DNA of 64,000 nt from Nemophila menziesii (Eukaryota; Streptophyta; Magnoliopsida; Boraginales; Hydrophyllaceae): assembly GCA_029959085.1 (NCBI GenBank), contig JARWIR010000003.1:34096005-34160004 (forward strand), written 5' to 3'. Below, piece by piece: positions 1 to 11,283 of the stretch (position 1 is its first letter; each line of letters opens with the position of its first letter). The notes beneath the pieces are model-generated. The model was not told where the DNA came from. It was given only the letters and a program-made list of their open reading frames with translations, and ran no database searches. The translations under genes and the position numbers were made by a program.

Positions 1-148
1 AACTTGAGATATTTATTGGGCAATAATCCTTTTATAAATATGGAGAAATTTATAATATTCTATTAAAATGCATGAAATGTATTTAGTAAATTACACCACG
101 CAAAAACTTGTATAATCACATATCTCTCAATTTCATTAAATATACGGC

Positions 149-207
149 TCCCTAGTCAATTAAGCGAAGGAAAAGTAGTGTCAAGTATTAATTACTCCAA
201 GTAATTA
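149..207. repeat. Dispersed direct repeat, copy 1
   Basis: A segment beginning TCCCTAGTCAATTAAGCG recurs at 1364 with the same order of features (AAGCGAAGGAAA, GTCAAGTA, TTAATTACTCCA). A shorter related block (CTCTCAAT) lies upstream of each copy, so the similarity is longer than the core. The copies are about 1.2 kb apart. Nothing coding lies between them, and I cannot tell whether they are element ends or a local duplication. Confidence 0.6.
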
Positions 208-643
208 ATATATCGCGATTTTCATTTTTATTTTCTTACTTTATATTTTATATAGCATTAATTATTAAATTTATTATTTTATGTTATTTTATTTTTATCT
301 TTAATATATGTGTAATTTTTTTCTAAAAACAGTTAATAAATTAAACAACTATTTTCAAATTAATTGTGTAACATTCATTAACTTTATTAATATATGCATC
401 CAAGTAAAAAATAATATTTAAAACAATAACAAGGGAGTACTAGTTACGAATACAAGTAATAGGAATAAAATTTTAACAAGTAATACATATCTCCTAGCAC
501 TCAAGGGTGGATCTCGATTAATGGGCGAAAATACAACAAGTTGCGAGATTTAGGGCAGTTGTCAGGATAGTTGTAGGATTGTGGGCGGCTTTTAGCTTGG
601 GGAGGGGACGGATTTTGACTCGACGACGGATTTTTGGCATTGG

Positions 644-669
644 AGGGGGGAGGGGAGGGGGTGGGGGGG
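644..669 (+). other. G-quadruplex-type G-run
   Basis: Four G-runs (6, 4, 5 and 7 G) are separated by single A, A and T bases. This is the canonical pattern for a parallel G-quadruplex on the plus strand. It lies in an otherwise AT-rich spacer. The small ORF over this stretch (579-776) is Gly/Arg-rich only because of the G-run, so I do not call it a gene. Confidence 0.6.
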
Positions 670-1363
670 TTACGAAAGTGAAATTTTTTAAAGCATTTTT
701 GCTAAAAACATTTCACCCATTTTATACTGTGCTTCGGGATTGCCTCTCCTTTGATCCGCTATTTCTAGTACCTTAGTAAAATTTATTCATCAAACTTATT
801 AAGAAGTAATTACTTGTTAAGAATACATAAGTAGTATTACAATTTTAACAAGTATTACCTTTTCTAAAAATAATGTTTATTTACTAAAACTTACGTTCCA
901 AAAATATTTGTCCATTTTTTTATCGGCCGAACGAAACACAAAACCTGTCCTAATCATTCAATGTCGTTCTGATGCCCCCTCAACACAGTCTGTTGTCTAG
1001 TGTGTCGTGCTGCTTTGTTAGCCCATCTATTAAGCCGTCTAGGAATGTGCATGAAAAACAGATGGTCTATGTCTATTTAGTATTTTAAAATATTTTGTCT
1101 CATATTTTGTATTGTTATCTTTATTAAAATATTTATATTTTTGTTTTTAATAAATATTTAAAATATCAAGATAGTTTATGAAAGATTTTTTTAAAATAAA
1201 AAATATAAAAATTTACTATTTTAATCTAGGTGAAAAAGTATAAAATGATAAATGGAGATTATATTTTGGACCTACGAGAGTATTACATTTCTCTCAATAT
1301 TGAGTATATAAAAGTGCTAACAACTTTAAGATATTCAGAGACTTTATATGTGCAACTACTCGA

Positions 1364-1421
1364 TCCCTAGTCAATTAAGCGAAGGAAAGATATTGTCAAG
1401 TACTACTATTAATTACTCCAT
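1364..1421. repeat. Dispersed direct repeat, copy 2
   Basis: Second copy of the segment at 149-207, with a few substitutions and a small insertion (GTCAAGTACTACTATTAATTACTCC against GTCAAGTATTAATTACTCC). Confidence 0.6.
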
Positions 1422-3433
1422 ATTGAGGCAATAAATGTCACATAATTCAATATATACACCAGACCAAATCTGTTGTTTACTTCCCTTGTTTTCATGAAAT
1501 TCGCGGACTTCCATGTTTTACAGAAATACATGGGCTTGATTCTTGAAGAATGAGCTACATAAAATGTTAAATGTGTACTTTCAGTGCATTATTGCTAATA
1601 ATTCTCGTAAATGCACTTAAAAGACAATTGGAGTAATGAGTAATTTATTATCGATTGAATAAATAAATGCATGTTCACCAACACCAGTTACATGGAAAAA
1701 ATAAATTCTAAATCCAAAATAATTGTTGCATAATTAACCAGCAACGTTAATAGTCATGTTTTAGACAACTTATTTATTAGAGAGATTTGAGTCAGTTTTA
1801 AGCATCTTCATGCAATAGATAAGTACAATCCTAAAAAAGCTTTGCCTAAAATATAAGGTTGTCTTTGTTAATTAGTTGTACTCTCTTATAAGATTTAACA
1901 CTTTTACAGTGAAGAAACTGATTTGGTGAAAAAGGTGGAATTATTTACAAAGTGATAAAAAAAGCTTATATGCATGAATGGGTTGGTGATAGATAGTACG
2001 GAGGATGAACATGCCTCACACTTGTTATGCAATTATATGAAAGAGATCACGATCATAAAACTCATTCTTTATTTTTATCTTTTATTATAAGGTGAAGATT
2101 TTAGAAATTATAAGTACATTATACAATCCTTAATTTTTGTAGAGGATAATAATTTTTATTAAAATTAAAAATTACATGAGTTTTTTAACAATAAAGAGAA
2201 AATAAATTTGAATTTGATCTCAACACCATTTTAGTCCAACTTATCATACTGAAACATAACATGAAACATTATAGACATGGCACATGAAATGTTATGTAAC
2301 CAAAAAAAAAGTGATGTACTAACCTTATCCAAGTAGAGTACGAAAAACGTCATTCAACGACTTGATCTCAATACTATGCACAAGGGGATAAGTGAGGTTT
2401 GGGTTCTTCCAACCAAGGGAAACGGGATTACTACCACGTAGAAAAACTCTTGATCCTACCCAAGTACACACCAAGGGTTCACCAACACACCCAACCTTTT
2501 ATAAAAACACCAAACAAACAAATTATTTTTTCAGAAACACTAGAGTCATGCTTTAGAGCTAGATACATAATCTCACTAAAAGCGATATGCACAAGAGGCC
2601 GAGAAAACATTTGTCTATTTGACTCCCTAAACAGATGGGTCAGAGAACAAGCACCAAGCTCCATGCAAACACACAAAGTTACGTAACAAGGAAAATACCC
2701 TAGGGCTCGATAAAATTCCATGTCGCGTATACGTAAAGAGTATGTACTTGAGGATGTAAAGATCACCCTTCCCCTCCAACACACCACGAGCAACACACTT
2801 TAACAAATGTGATGTTCAATTTGTGTCATGCCATCATGTAGTTTTCGGTTTATGTTTTGCATCTATTTTAGGGCCTTTAGTGAACTTGCATTCCCTATTT
2901 ATGCATATATTCATCTTTTGTTGTCTTGAGTGATTTTTCCATGATCTGGTCGTATCATGCACTCTTTATGTATTTTTTACCATTTTAGGGAAAAGACATC
3001 TAAACAATGAAGAATGCCCAATGGTGGAAGTGAGACACCAAAAAATCAACCTACAAAGAGTTAGAAGTTTGGAAACGTGAAGAAATAGACGAGGAAAGTA
3101 GAGAGTTGATCCAAATCAAACTTTGGAGCAAGGTTAGGATGTAAAAAGCGATAAGAGAGGTCACATAACACCTGGACATGAACCAACCCGATCTTGGTGA
3201 AACTCTACCATATTTTGTTATGGCATAAATCACAAGAAGCAAGAGATCAAAGTTTAAAGGACCGAGTCAACTAATTGTTTGGTTCTAATTAAGTCAACTA
3301 GCGTATGGAGCATTATATATATATATTATCTTTTACCCATTTGTACATATTACATTCTACAAAATAGATAAGCGCAAGAAAAACAATAGAATTTCAGTCT
3401 TTAGCTTTATCTTGGAAAACGGGAAAATCGATA

Positions 3434-3437
<4 letters not shown>
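1422..3437. other. AT-rich spacer with no recognisable gene
   Basis: I see no coding family, RNA gene or element end here. The overlapping small ORFs at 2399-2686 (+) and 2479-2796 (-), and the one at 3051-3242 (-), have no recognisable motifs and mutually exclude each other in part, so they look like chance ORFs. Confidence 0.5.
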
Positions 3438-3484
<47 letters not shown>

Positions 3485-3488
3485 TCTC
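3438..3488. repeat. (CT)n microsatellite
   Basis: About 25 CT units interrupted once by CTAT. It lies at the start of the decayed retrotransposon sequence that leads to the gag relic downstream. Confidence 0.9.
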
Positions 3489-4412
3489 ATGCTAACGTGA
3501 GATAAGCTTTTCATCTCTGTTGAGTAAGGGTTGAGTTACTAACTACTTGGTATACAATTCTATCCTATGTTTTAGTATTAACTCTAAAAATTATTCAATT
3601 GTGAGTTGAATCGCGTTATAGCTTGGGATTAAATTGGGACCCATTTTATTATATTCATGTTAGCTTGTGGGTTAGTATTTCTTACTATTTATATAGCAGA
3701 GGTTAAAGAACTTTGTATTTTATCATGTTTATTATTATCATGTACTGGATCTGGCCTTGTATAATAATTGTGTTTGTGTATGTTTTCCTCTGGGTTAGTA
3801 TTTTGCCCCTCTTTAGGTGACGACCATAAGGTCCTGAGCATAACCTAGGGTGTTGTACTTCTTCATTTAACCCCTCTAAGATTTGGTGTGTGAGACCATG
3901 TGAGAGAGTTTAACGAGTGAGCTTATAACCTTCATGTATTGTGGAAGCACACACGAAGGAATTGTTGAGTCCTGGTTAGCATGGAGAGAATTCGTATTTT
4001 CCCTTAGATTCAAGGGTAGCATATATATAATAAATTTGTAAATAAATGGTATTCCAAGCTATCCCTTTGATCACCCTACTTAGTCTAGATTTACCCTCTT
4101 AATTTAATGCCATGCTAATTGCCAAAGTCTAGATTTGCACTCTTACTTTAGTGTCTTTCTAATTGTCAGATTAAAATTGTTTGTCATCCTATTCATACCC
4201 TTTTTATGTTTACATTAACACAATAATCTTAAAACTAAAACTTTGAGCATACATAATATATAGTCTCGTTCCCGGTAAACAACACTCAAATTTTGAGTTC
4301 TTATTACTTAAGACCATGTATACTTGCACAAATTTAATTGGTTCTCTCTCTTTAGTTTTTCATCATTTCTCCCTATATCATTCATTAAGCATATCAAAGA
4401 ACCCTACAAGTT

Positions 4413-4432
4413 TGCGGCGTCGTTACCGGGAA
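4413..4432 (+). other. Primer-binding-site-like sequence (tRNA-Asp type)
   Basis: The sequence GCGGCGTCGTTACCGGGA resembles the well-known plant gypsy signature TGGCGCCGTTGCCGGGGA, which pairs with the 3' end of tRNA-Asp. Several mismatches are present, consistent with an old copy. Confidence 0.5.
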
Positions 4433-4734
4433 ATAGTTTTCTAGATAGTGTTTTGATTATTTCAATATTATACTGTTGCGGGACTCACTGTTTCTTAGGA
4501 TCTTAGGCGTCACAATTTTTTCAAAGCAAGGAGACTTGAACATCCAATTATAAAGTAGCACTAGTCAACTATATATATCAAAGTCAATGCAATGTGCCAA
4601 TGCTTGGGTTGACTTTCAAATTGCCTCGAATTGGGATCTCCTTACCAGTGATACAAGACACTAATTTAAACCCAATAAAGGGGTGATCCAATAATTCAAT
4701 CCATACAAAAAATATAGTACATTAGAATGATAAG

Positions 4735-5313
4735 ATCCAAACAGCGTATTACAAAAGTTCATGAGACATTTTGACGCATATACCCCAGAAGGGATCACAA
4801 TCGAGAAAATATATATTCATATGTTTCCATTCTTCTTGAAGAGAGAGGCAAGTGAGTGATTTGATGAGTAAATACTAAATGAAATGACCATGTGGGTTGA
4901 ATTAATTGAGGCTTTCTTGAAGAAAATTTACCCCACTAAGCATGAGATTGTAAGCATGCCTGGATTCAAGGCAATCCATAAGAAAAACTAGGAGAAGCTT
5001 GAACAAGATATCAAAGTCTCCTAATTAAGTTTCTGAACCATGGAATTTTGATTAATGAACAAATCAAGCTATTCTATATAAGTCTTGATTATGAATCCAC
5101 CATTCAGTTGGACTCTCACTCAGAGCGTCTATGATGTCAATGGTATTAGAGGCCTTAGTTATATTAAATAATTTAGTGATAAATGAGAGAAGGTGGATGC
5201 CACCATAAATCCAATGGATACACAGGTTCCTAAACATATGAAAGACATTTCATCAACGAGGCTCTTGCTGAAGTAGTTAGTCTTGAAAGGATTTTAGATT
5301 TGCATCGCCGTGA
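4735..5313 (+). pseudogene. Gypsy gag relic
   Basis: One frame reads as a plant Ty3/gypsy gag core: a block equivalent to HFDAYTPEGITIEKI, then FPFFLKREASE-stop-FDE, then MWVELIEAFLKKIYPTKHE. This matches the family pattern in which a Phe-Ser-Leu block is followed by 'EWL/EWF', 'TW-EL--AFL-KFYP' and a helical tail. Stops fall within the conserved blocks (TGA where Trp is expected, then TAA and TAG), so no protein is made. Gag would form the virus-like particle. The reading frame ends in the A-run where the MULE has inserted. The lineage is inferred from the primer site and gag style, without pol evidence. Confidence 0.6.
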
Positions 5314-5323
5314 GAAAAAAAAA

Positions 5324-5740
5324 GGGTGAAGCCCCCGTACAGCCCTATATGTTTGCCCAAAATGCAGAAACCGCCCTTTATTTTTTTTTGTCACAAAACG
5401 CCCTATACGGAAAAAAATTTGTCACCATTAGCCATTTTCTCCATTTTTTGTTAGTTGACCGTTAGTCAATGCCATCTGGTGCCACATCAGCGCCACATCA
5501 GCGCCACGTCACCGCCACGTATGCTCCACCTAATCCACATTTACACCTCATTAATTTTTTTAAAGCCCATCTTCTTCTTCTTTCTACCGTTACTCCATCA
5601 ACAATCTAAGAACCCAATCTCATACTTTCTGGGTCAGTCGACCTTGTAAAAAACCACTTCTTCTTCTCCAACCACCCTCCCAACACCAAATCTCTGTATA
5701 AGGAAAAAAATATAAGATCGATTCACAGATAAGCATATTA
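5324..5740 (+). repeat. MULE left terminal inverted repeat
   Basis: Inverted match to 6675-7084. Shared blocks include the repeated GCCACATCAGCGCCACGTCA segment, the TTCTTCTTC tracts and TAAGGAAAAAAATATAAGATC. The two arms differ by scattered substitutions and short indels. Confidence 0.85.
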
Positions 5741-6674
5741 GATCCGACATAATAATATCGATTTAACAAACTAAAAACAAATCGAAGTATTTATTATTCA
5801 ATGTATACCTACGATCTCAATTTCTTTTCGAAATATATCTTTTTCCATTCTTAGTTCTTGAATAATGTAATGAAAACGGCTTTCTATTTATCTCGTTAGA
5901 TTGAGTAATTTTTCATGATATTCCTTATAAGAAATATCCGGAGCTATACAGGGAAGGAATAAGAAATGCATTCTTTAAATGGAGAGTTGTGGGTTCATAT
6001 GCATTCTTTGCGATATATCAATCTCTGATGTTTTACTATTTTAACGGCTTCAAGTAGTAAAGCTATAAACTTTAATGGGAAGATGTTTCGTTTATGGGAT
6101 GTTTGGATTAATGCAACTTTCTACACAGAAATCAAAACATAATGGATTTTAAAAAATTAACATAAAATTACTTTAAAAAATCCAATAAATTGGGCTAAAA
6201 AGATATTGGAAAATGCCATTGATGTGCATCATTTCTTTCGTCGTGGAAAAATTATTATTTCAGTTGATAAAAAATACGCCGAAAAGTATTGTTTATTGGC
6301 CACTGACCAGAACTACTATGATCAAAATAATTAGTAAAGAAATCTAAACGAGCTAATATCTTAACGACCAACATTTGCAGCCATCCATGAATTTTGTAAT
6401 ATTTGACAAATTACATATGTAAGATGCGAAAGAATGACCAAGGTAAATAAGAAGAACCCTTTGTTCTGATTAATATACTTAATGTAAGGCTTAAATCCAA
6501 TATCCCCAATTTCTTTTTGAAAGCCCATCCACTTTTATGACTCATTAATTCCTTTACTATTATATCACATTGTTGTTTTATACTTTAATCTGTTTTTCTT
6601 CTTTTCTCTTTTTGAAGCTCTTGAATTGAACCAGGTCTTCGATTATTAGTAAGACTTTGTAAATGTAACTTTAT

Positions 6675-7084
6675 GTTTGACTTATCTGTGAATGGATCTT
6701 ATATTTTTTTCCTTATGCAGAGAGGCTTGATGTTGGAAGGGCGGCTGGAGAAGAAGAAGTGGTCTTTTACAGGGTTGATTGGCCCAGAAAGTATGAATTT
6801 GGGTTCTTAGATTTTTGATTGAGTAACGGTAGAAAGAAGAAGAAATAGTTGGGTTTTAAAAAAAATTAATGAGGTGTAAATTTGGATTAGGTAGAGCATA
6901 AGTGGTGGTGACGTGGCGGTGATATGGCGCCAGATGGCATTGACTAACGGTCAACTAACATAAAATGAAAAAAAGGGCTAACGGTGACAAAAACATTCGT
7001 AAAGGGCGTTTTATGACAAAAAAATGATAAAGGGTGGTTTCTGCACTTTGGGCAAACATATAGGGATGTACGGGGGTTTCACCC
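6675..7084 (-). repeat. MULE right terminal inverted repeat
   Basis: Inverted partner of 5324-5740. The boundary with the flank is GTTTCACCC followed by G and an A-run. Confidence 0.85.
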
Positions 7085-7439
7085 GAAAAAAAATGAAAAG
7101 CAATTCAAAGAGTTGATTGATCAAAAGAAGAATGGATATTCAAAGGTAATGAAATGATTAGATGTCACAAACTCGTGGACAAATTTAGTCGTGTCAAGGC
7201 TAATGTTCTACACTCTATGCCATCTACGGAACACCCAAGCGCATGAGATTCTTCAACAAAGCTATTCCCAAAAAAAAAAATTTACATATTTTGAGGTGGT
7301 AGCAATAGAAAAGGATTGTAGTCCTACAATATAGGAGAGAGTGTCCCAAAAACACAAGGGTTTGGGGGAGGGAGGGATCTCAACCTCCTAGTAGCTCTTA
7401 GGGACAACTTCAAGGGAAGGCGCTATGTGATCTAGGTTC
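7085..7439. other. Unassigned stretch between MULE and LINE relic
   Basis: It may include the rest of the gypsy gag (short Lys-rich stretches in the plus frames) and the 5' part of the LINE relic. I could not assign any of it firmly. Confidence 0.3.
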
Positions 7440-8891
7440 ATGCATAAACCTTATACCAATAACTCTTTTTGAGAATATGCGTTTGGAATAAGCTAAGCTA
7501 ACCTCTACTTATACACGAGTTATGAGAAAAGGGGAGCTGGAAGTCAATTTGTGTTGATCTTCGAAGTCCTAAATTATCCCATATATTTTTTGCTAACGAT
7601 TTGATACTATTTGTTGAAGTGTCTATTTCATATGTTACGGTTATCCAAGAGGTGATGCATGCCTTTTGTGAAAGGCTGGACATGCTATGAGCCCCAAAAC
7701 TCATTTATATATTTCTTGTTAAATATTGAGGAGAATGTCAAGGTGGAGTTAACTACCCAAAACAGATTCTTCTTAAGCAATTCATTTATAACATACATAT
7801 GAGTACCAATTCAAATGAGTCGCTTTCCAAGGGTTTCCATAAGTAAAACACGGAGCGATGAGGGATAAGTTATCTATTTGGAAGGCCAAGTCTCTTTTCA
7901 CTTGTCGGTCGTTTTATATTGGCGCAATTGGTTTTAGGTGCAATACCAACATATCAAATGCAATTCATGAAACTTTCTATATATGTGTGTGATGGTATTA
8001 ATCGTATTGTTTGTGATCTCATATGGGGTTTGGTGCATGAAAAGAGGAAGATACACTAGGTGGCTCGGGATCATGTATATAAGCCAAAAACAGAGGGTGG
8101 ATTGGGTTTGAGGAATATAAAGAGTTATAATGTATAAATTGGGTTGGAAGCTCCTCCAAATCAAGAATGGGGTACGGGTGGGTATTATCAAGCTAAAGTA
8201 CTTTCGGGAATGACTAATGTATCAGGAACCTAATACCATGGTCTCGACTATGTGTAAAAATACACTTGTGGGAGAAAAGATCCTCCAGGAAGGTATGATT
8301 GAGTTATTCGGACTGGAGGTGAGTTAATATTAGTGGATTGAGAAGCTTTGAGTTTTTATCTGGTAAAATTGGCGTATAATTGCCTTATATCTTCACATGG
8401 TATAACAAATTTTAAATAGGAGCAGGTTTGGAAATTAAAATGCTCGCAAAGTCGAGTGTTTGTATGGAGGTCAGTGTGAGATCGTTTACCAACTACATGA
8501 AGTCTATATAAAAGAGGGGTATTATAATCACTGAAATGTATGATATGTGTTGCGGCAAGTATGAGTTCACGACATATGTTAGCGGAGTGTAGCCTAGCAG
8601 ATGGATCTTGGAAATTCACTTTAAGTACTAGAGTGTAGTAGCAAAGATCATCTAGCGGGGGACGGGAGGATGTATCAAGTCTAGAGTCAGCAATAGGAGT
8701 TGTGCATGCTACAAATCAGGCGTGGACAAGCTATTGGAGGGAGGTACAATAATTGGAAGTCATCACACGGGTGACTCGTTCAAAGTTTGTGACTACGGGT
8801 GATGATATTGGTCCAGGAGCTAAATAGGAGATGCGCAGGAGGTATATTCAGGGAGTCCATGCCATAGTAATGTGTTACATCAGTAAAGAAG
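7440..8891 (+). pseudogene. LINE relic 1, reverse transcriptase to zinc-finger part
   Basis: The plus strand shows the order of a plant L1-type LINE ORF2, with many stops and frameshifts. At 7574-7640 one frame reads LSHIFFANDLILFVEVS, matching the reverse transcriptase catalytic block F-A-D-D-L with Asp changed to Asn in the centre (GCT AAC GAT at 7592-7600). At 8060-8131 a frame reads RDHVYKPKTEGGLGLRNIKS, the conserved block after the RT domain. At about 8540-8610 a CVAASMSSRHMLAECSLADGSW-like stretch matches the zf-RVT region. The 3' half continues after the LTR element at 15714, so the LTR element split this LINE. It is non-functional. Confidence 0.75.
8887..8891. repeat. Target-site duplication AGAAG, left
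   Basis: Identical to 15714-15718, directly outside the TG/CA ends of the LTRs. The 5-bp length is normal for Ty1/copia integrases. Confidence 0.95.
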
Positions 8892-10254
8892 TGATAGTCC
8901 TAGAGGGGGGTGAATAGGATTACAAATAAGATTAATGCCTAATTAAAAATCTTTTGGACAATTATAAGTTTAAGTAAAAACTTCTAAGACAATCAAACAC
9001 TTATGGGATCATGCAAGGGATAAGTTAGAGGTTTGATATATAAGTTAAACAAGTAAATCGACAATCTAATATCTTACTACTCTAGAAGATTATATGTTAG
9101 ATAAGCTAGATAATCAATATCACAATAATCAAGCTAGCATATAAACAAACATATAAAGTGCGGAAAGTAAATAGAGTAGGGATAGAAAGATACACGTGAT
9201 TTATAGTGGTTCGGTTTCCCTACATCCACTACCTAAGGAAGCCTCCTTAGGATTTCAAGCTTTTCACTAAGCTCCCGTGTCTCTCTTAACCGGGTCGAGA
9301 ACACAATAACCCTTACAACCTCTTCGATAACACGAAGGACAAACACTTGTGTAATCACAACACAAGGATACCAAGTATACTCCCTATACTTGAATTCTCT
9401 CTTAATCTATCTATTACAAGACCTAGACTTAAGAGGATAGAAACAAAGTGTTTAAAGGGTTGCTTATAAAAGCTTGTAACTAAACTCCTAAAAGAGTGGA
9501 TATGAACTTTATAGCTAGTAAACTCCTCTTGAGTAGATAGAACCTTGTGGCTTATTTGATTAACTCCTTGGAAGGACTTATAAGCTCACTAAGATTGATT
9601 TTGACTATGTATAGCTCTTGACACCTTCTTGAATGATAACAATTAAGCTCCTTAATGTTTGTAATTAGTTGGTGTATTTGTAGCCTTCAAAGAGCTTCAA
9701 TTTATAGCAGAAAATAGCTTCCAACGGTCATAAGGCTTGGGTCCAACGGATCTATTAATTTCCCAACAGATATATTCCTTATGACTTAACTTTTGTGCAG
9801 AAAAACCTTTCTTGCGGTGTACCGCAAGTTTCGTGCGGTGTACCGCACCTCAACGGTTAGATTTTCTAACTCTCTGACGGGCTGGCCTATGCACCGCGCC
9901 CTGGTCCGCATTCTTGGTCCGGTGTACGGCGCCTCTGGTCCGGTGTACCGCGCCAAGTATCTTTGAAGGAATTTGACCTATGCTATGATGCTCGGATCAA
10001 TAAATCTTCTTCACGAAAGTTGTAGATAACATCATTCTTATAAACATTGTAGTTGATCATTAAAGCTATATCTCAAAGTGCATAAAGATATGAATAGAAG
10101 TGAATGCAATGAGATATAATAAGAATGGTATGAAAAGTATTTTTGATGAATAATAGTGCAAGATAGGATGAATATAATAAGAGAAATTAGCACACTAATC
10201 ATAAGAGGATTTGTCAAATTAAAACAACCTATTAAGGGAGGCTATATGCCAACA
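8892..10254 (-). repeat. 3' LTR (left, 1363 bp)
   Basis: Downstream LTR in the element's own orientation. It starts next to the polypurine tract. It keeps two GCGGTGTACCGC palindromes spaced 21 bp apart (9814-9825, 9835-9846) plus two related GGTCCGGTGTAC motifs at about 9917-9955. The right LTR lacks exactly one 21-bp unit here. The boundaries are TG and CA with the target duplication outside. Confidence 0.95.
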
Positions 10255-10255
10255 A

Positions 10256-10268
10256 TCTCCCCCTTTTT
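10256..10268 (-). other. Polypurine tract
   Basis: On the minus strand AAAAAGGGGGAGA precedes the LTR start TGTTGGCA by one or two bases. This is where plus-strand DNA synthesis is primed in LTR elements. It is preceded by ATCATC, as is usual in SIRE-like elements. Confidence 0.85.
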
Positions 10269-11283
10269 GATGATGACAAATCCTACACTAAAACACCTTA
10301 GGAATGATATGAAAGTTTAAGCATTCATGAAATTAAGCCCCCCCTCACAAAAAGCATATAAGATTTGAGATGCATTTGTGAGTTTTAAAACGTGCAATTT
10401 TTGAAAGTTTTAGTGCACATATTTCTCCCCCTTTGTCTTCATCAAAAAGACGGGGTTAATAAAAACAACTAAGTATATAAGAGCAAAAACTCAAGTGAAT
10501 AGATAAAAAAATGATTTTTAAAAGTGTGCAAGAGTTTAGAGATAAAAACATTTTTATAATGAGATGCACAAAGATAGATAATTGAAGAGCTAAGAGATAG
10601 AGACTTTTTACCAACTCCTTGATCGATAGATATACATTTCATATGCTTTCTAATGACACACACGATTAGTTGCAATGTATGAGATAAAGGATTAGCCAAA
10701 GCATTAGAGTTTTACCAAAAGCTCCCCCTTACAAAGTGCATAGAGTTTGTTTTAATTTGTAAAAGTTTGATCAACAATTTCTCCCTAATAAGAATATTTG
10801 AAATTATTTTAAAAAAGTTTAGGGGTAAAATGTAATTTTTGAAAAGTATAGGTGACAAAAATTATTTTTCAAAAAAGTTTTTAGGGACTAAAAGCAATTT
10901 TCAATCATTTTAAGAACTAAGACAAATGGAACAATCTATAGGGACTAAAGAGCAATATACGATAAGATCAAGGATTAGATATGCAATAGTACCTATATCA
11001 TCAAGGAAAAAATTAGCAACATTAATATCCAAAGCATATAATTTAAGCTTTTAACATCCAAGATAAAAACATCAAACAAAAACAATTATCCAAGTTAAAC
11101 ATAAAGCATCCTAAACCATTATCCAAATAAAACACGTAGCAATAATATCCTAGACGTCCAAAACACGGACCCATAAACAATTAAAGCATAAACATCACAA
11201 ACTTAGTCCAAAACACTAAAAACACATAAAAACACTTAGAGAATAAAATGAAGATTTAAAAACCAAACACCCAACACGACCAT
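10269..11283 (-). other. 3' untranslated region of the LTR element
   Basis: No ORF with a recognisable motif. Four C-rich tracts on the plus strand (about 10336, 10431, 10719 and 10782) look like decayed extra polypurine tracts on the sense strand. At 10800-10960 there is a run of degenerate TTTAGGGACTAAAAGCAATTT units, which also occur in the CACTA-like element at 33 kb and the MULE at 51 kb. Confidence 0.6.

Larger units (their letters stand above)
4413..5314 (+). mobile_element. Ty3/gypsy (Tat/Athila-type) relic, 5' part
   Basis: A primer-binding-like site at 4413-4432 is followed by a gag relic on the same strand. In the Tat/Athila lineage the primer site follows the LTR directly, so 3500-4412 is probably a decayed LTR or leader, but I found no second copy to prove it. 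The relic is cut at 5314-5324 by the MULE that follows, and some continuation may lie after 7085. No pol domain is visible. Confidence 0.55.
5324..7084. mobile_element. Non-autonomous Mutator-like element with long TIRs
   Basis: The ends are near-perfect inverted copies: the left begins GGGTGAAGCCCCCGTACAGC and the right ends with the complement (GTACGGGGGTTTCACCC). Similarity continues inward for about 400 bp on each side and, more weakly, to about 5785 and 6633. TIRs this long are typical of MULEs. The 0.85-kb interior has no ORF, so the element is non-autonomous. A target duplication is hard to fix because both flanks are A-runs (G then nine A on the left, G then eight A on the right), which is compatible with a 9-bp duplication. 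It has inserted into the gypsy gag relic. Confidence 0.85.

Noticed and set aside
579..776. 65-codon ORF
   Set aside because: Covers the G-run, low complexity, no motif, no promoter or splice context.
2399..2796. Two overlapping ORFs on opposite strands
   Set aside because: No family resemblance and no regulatory context; likely chance.
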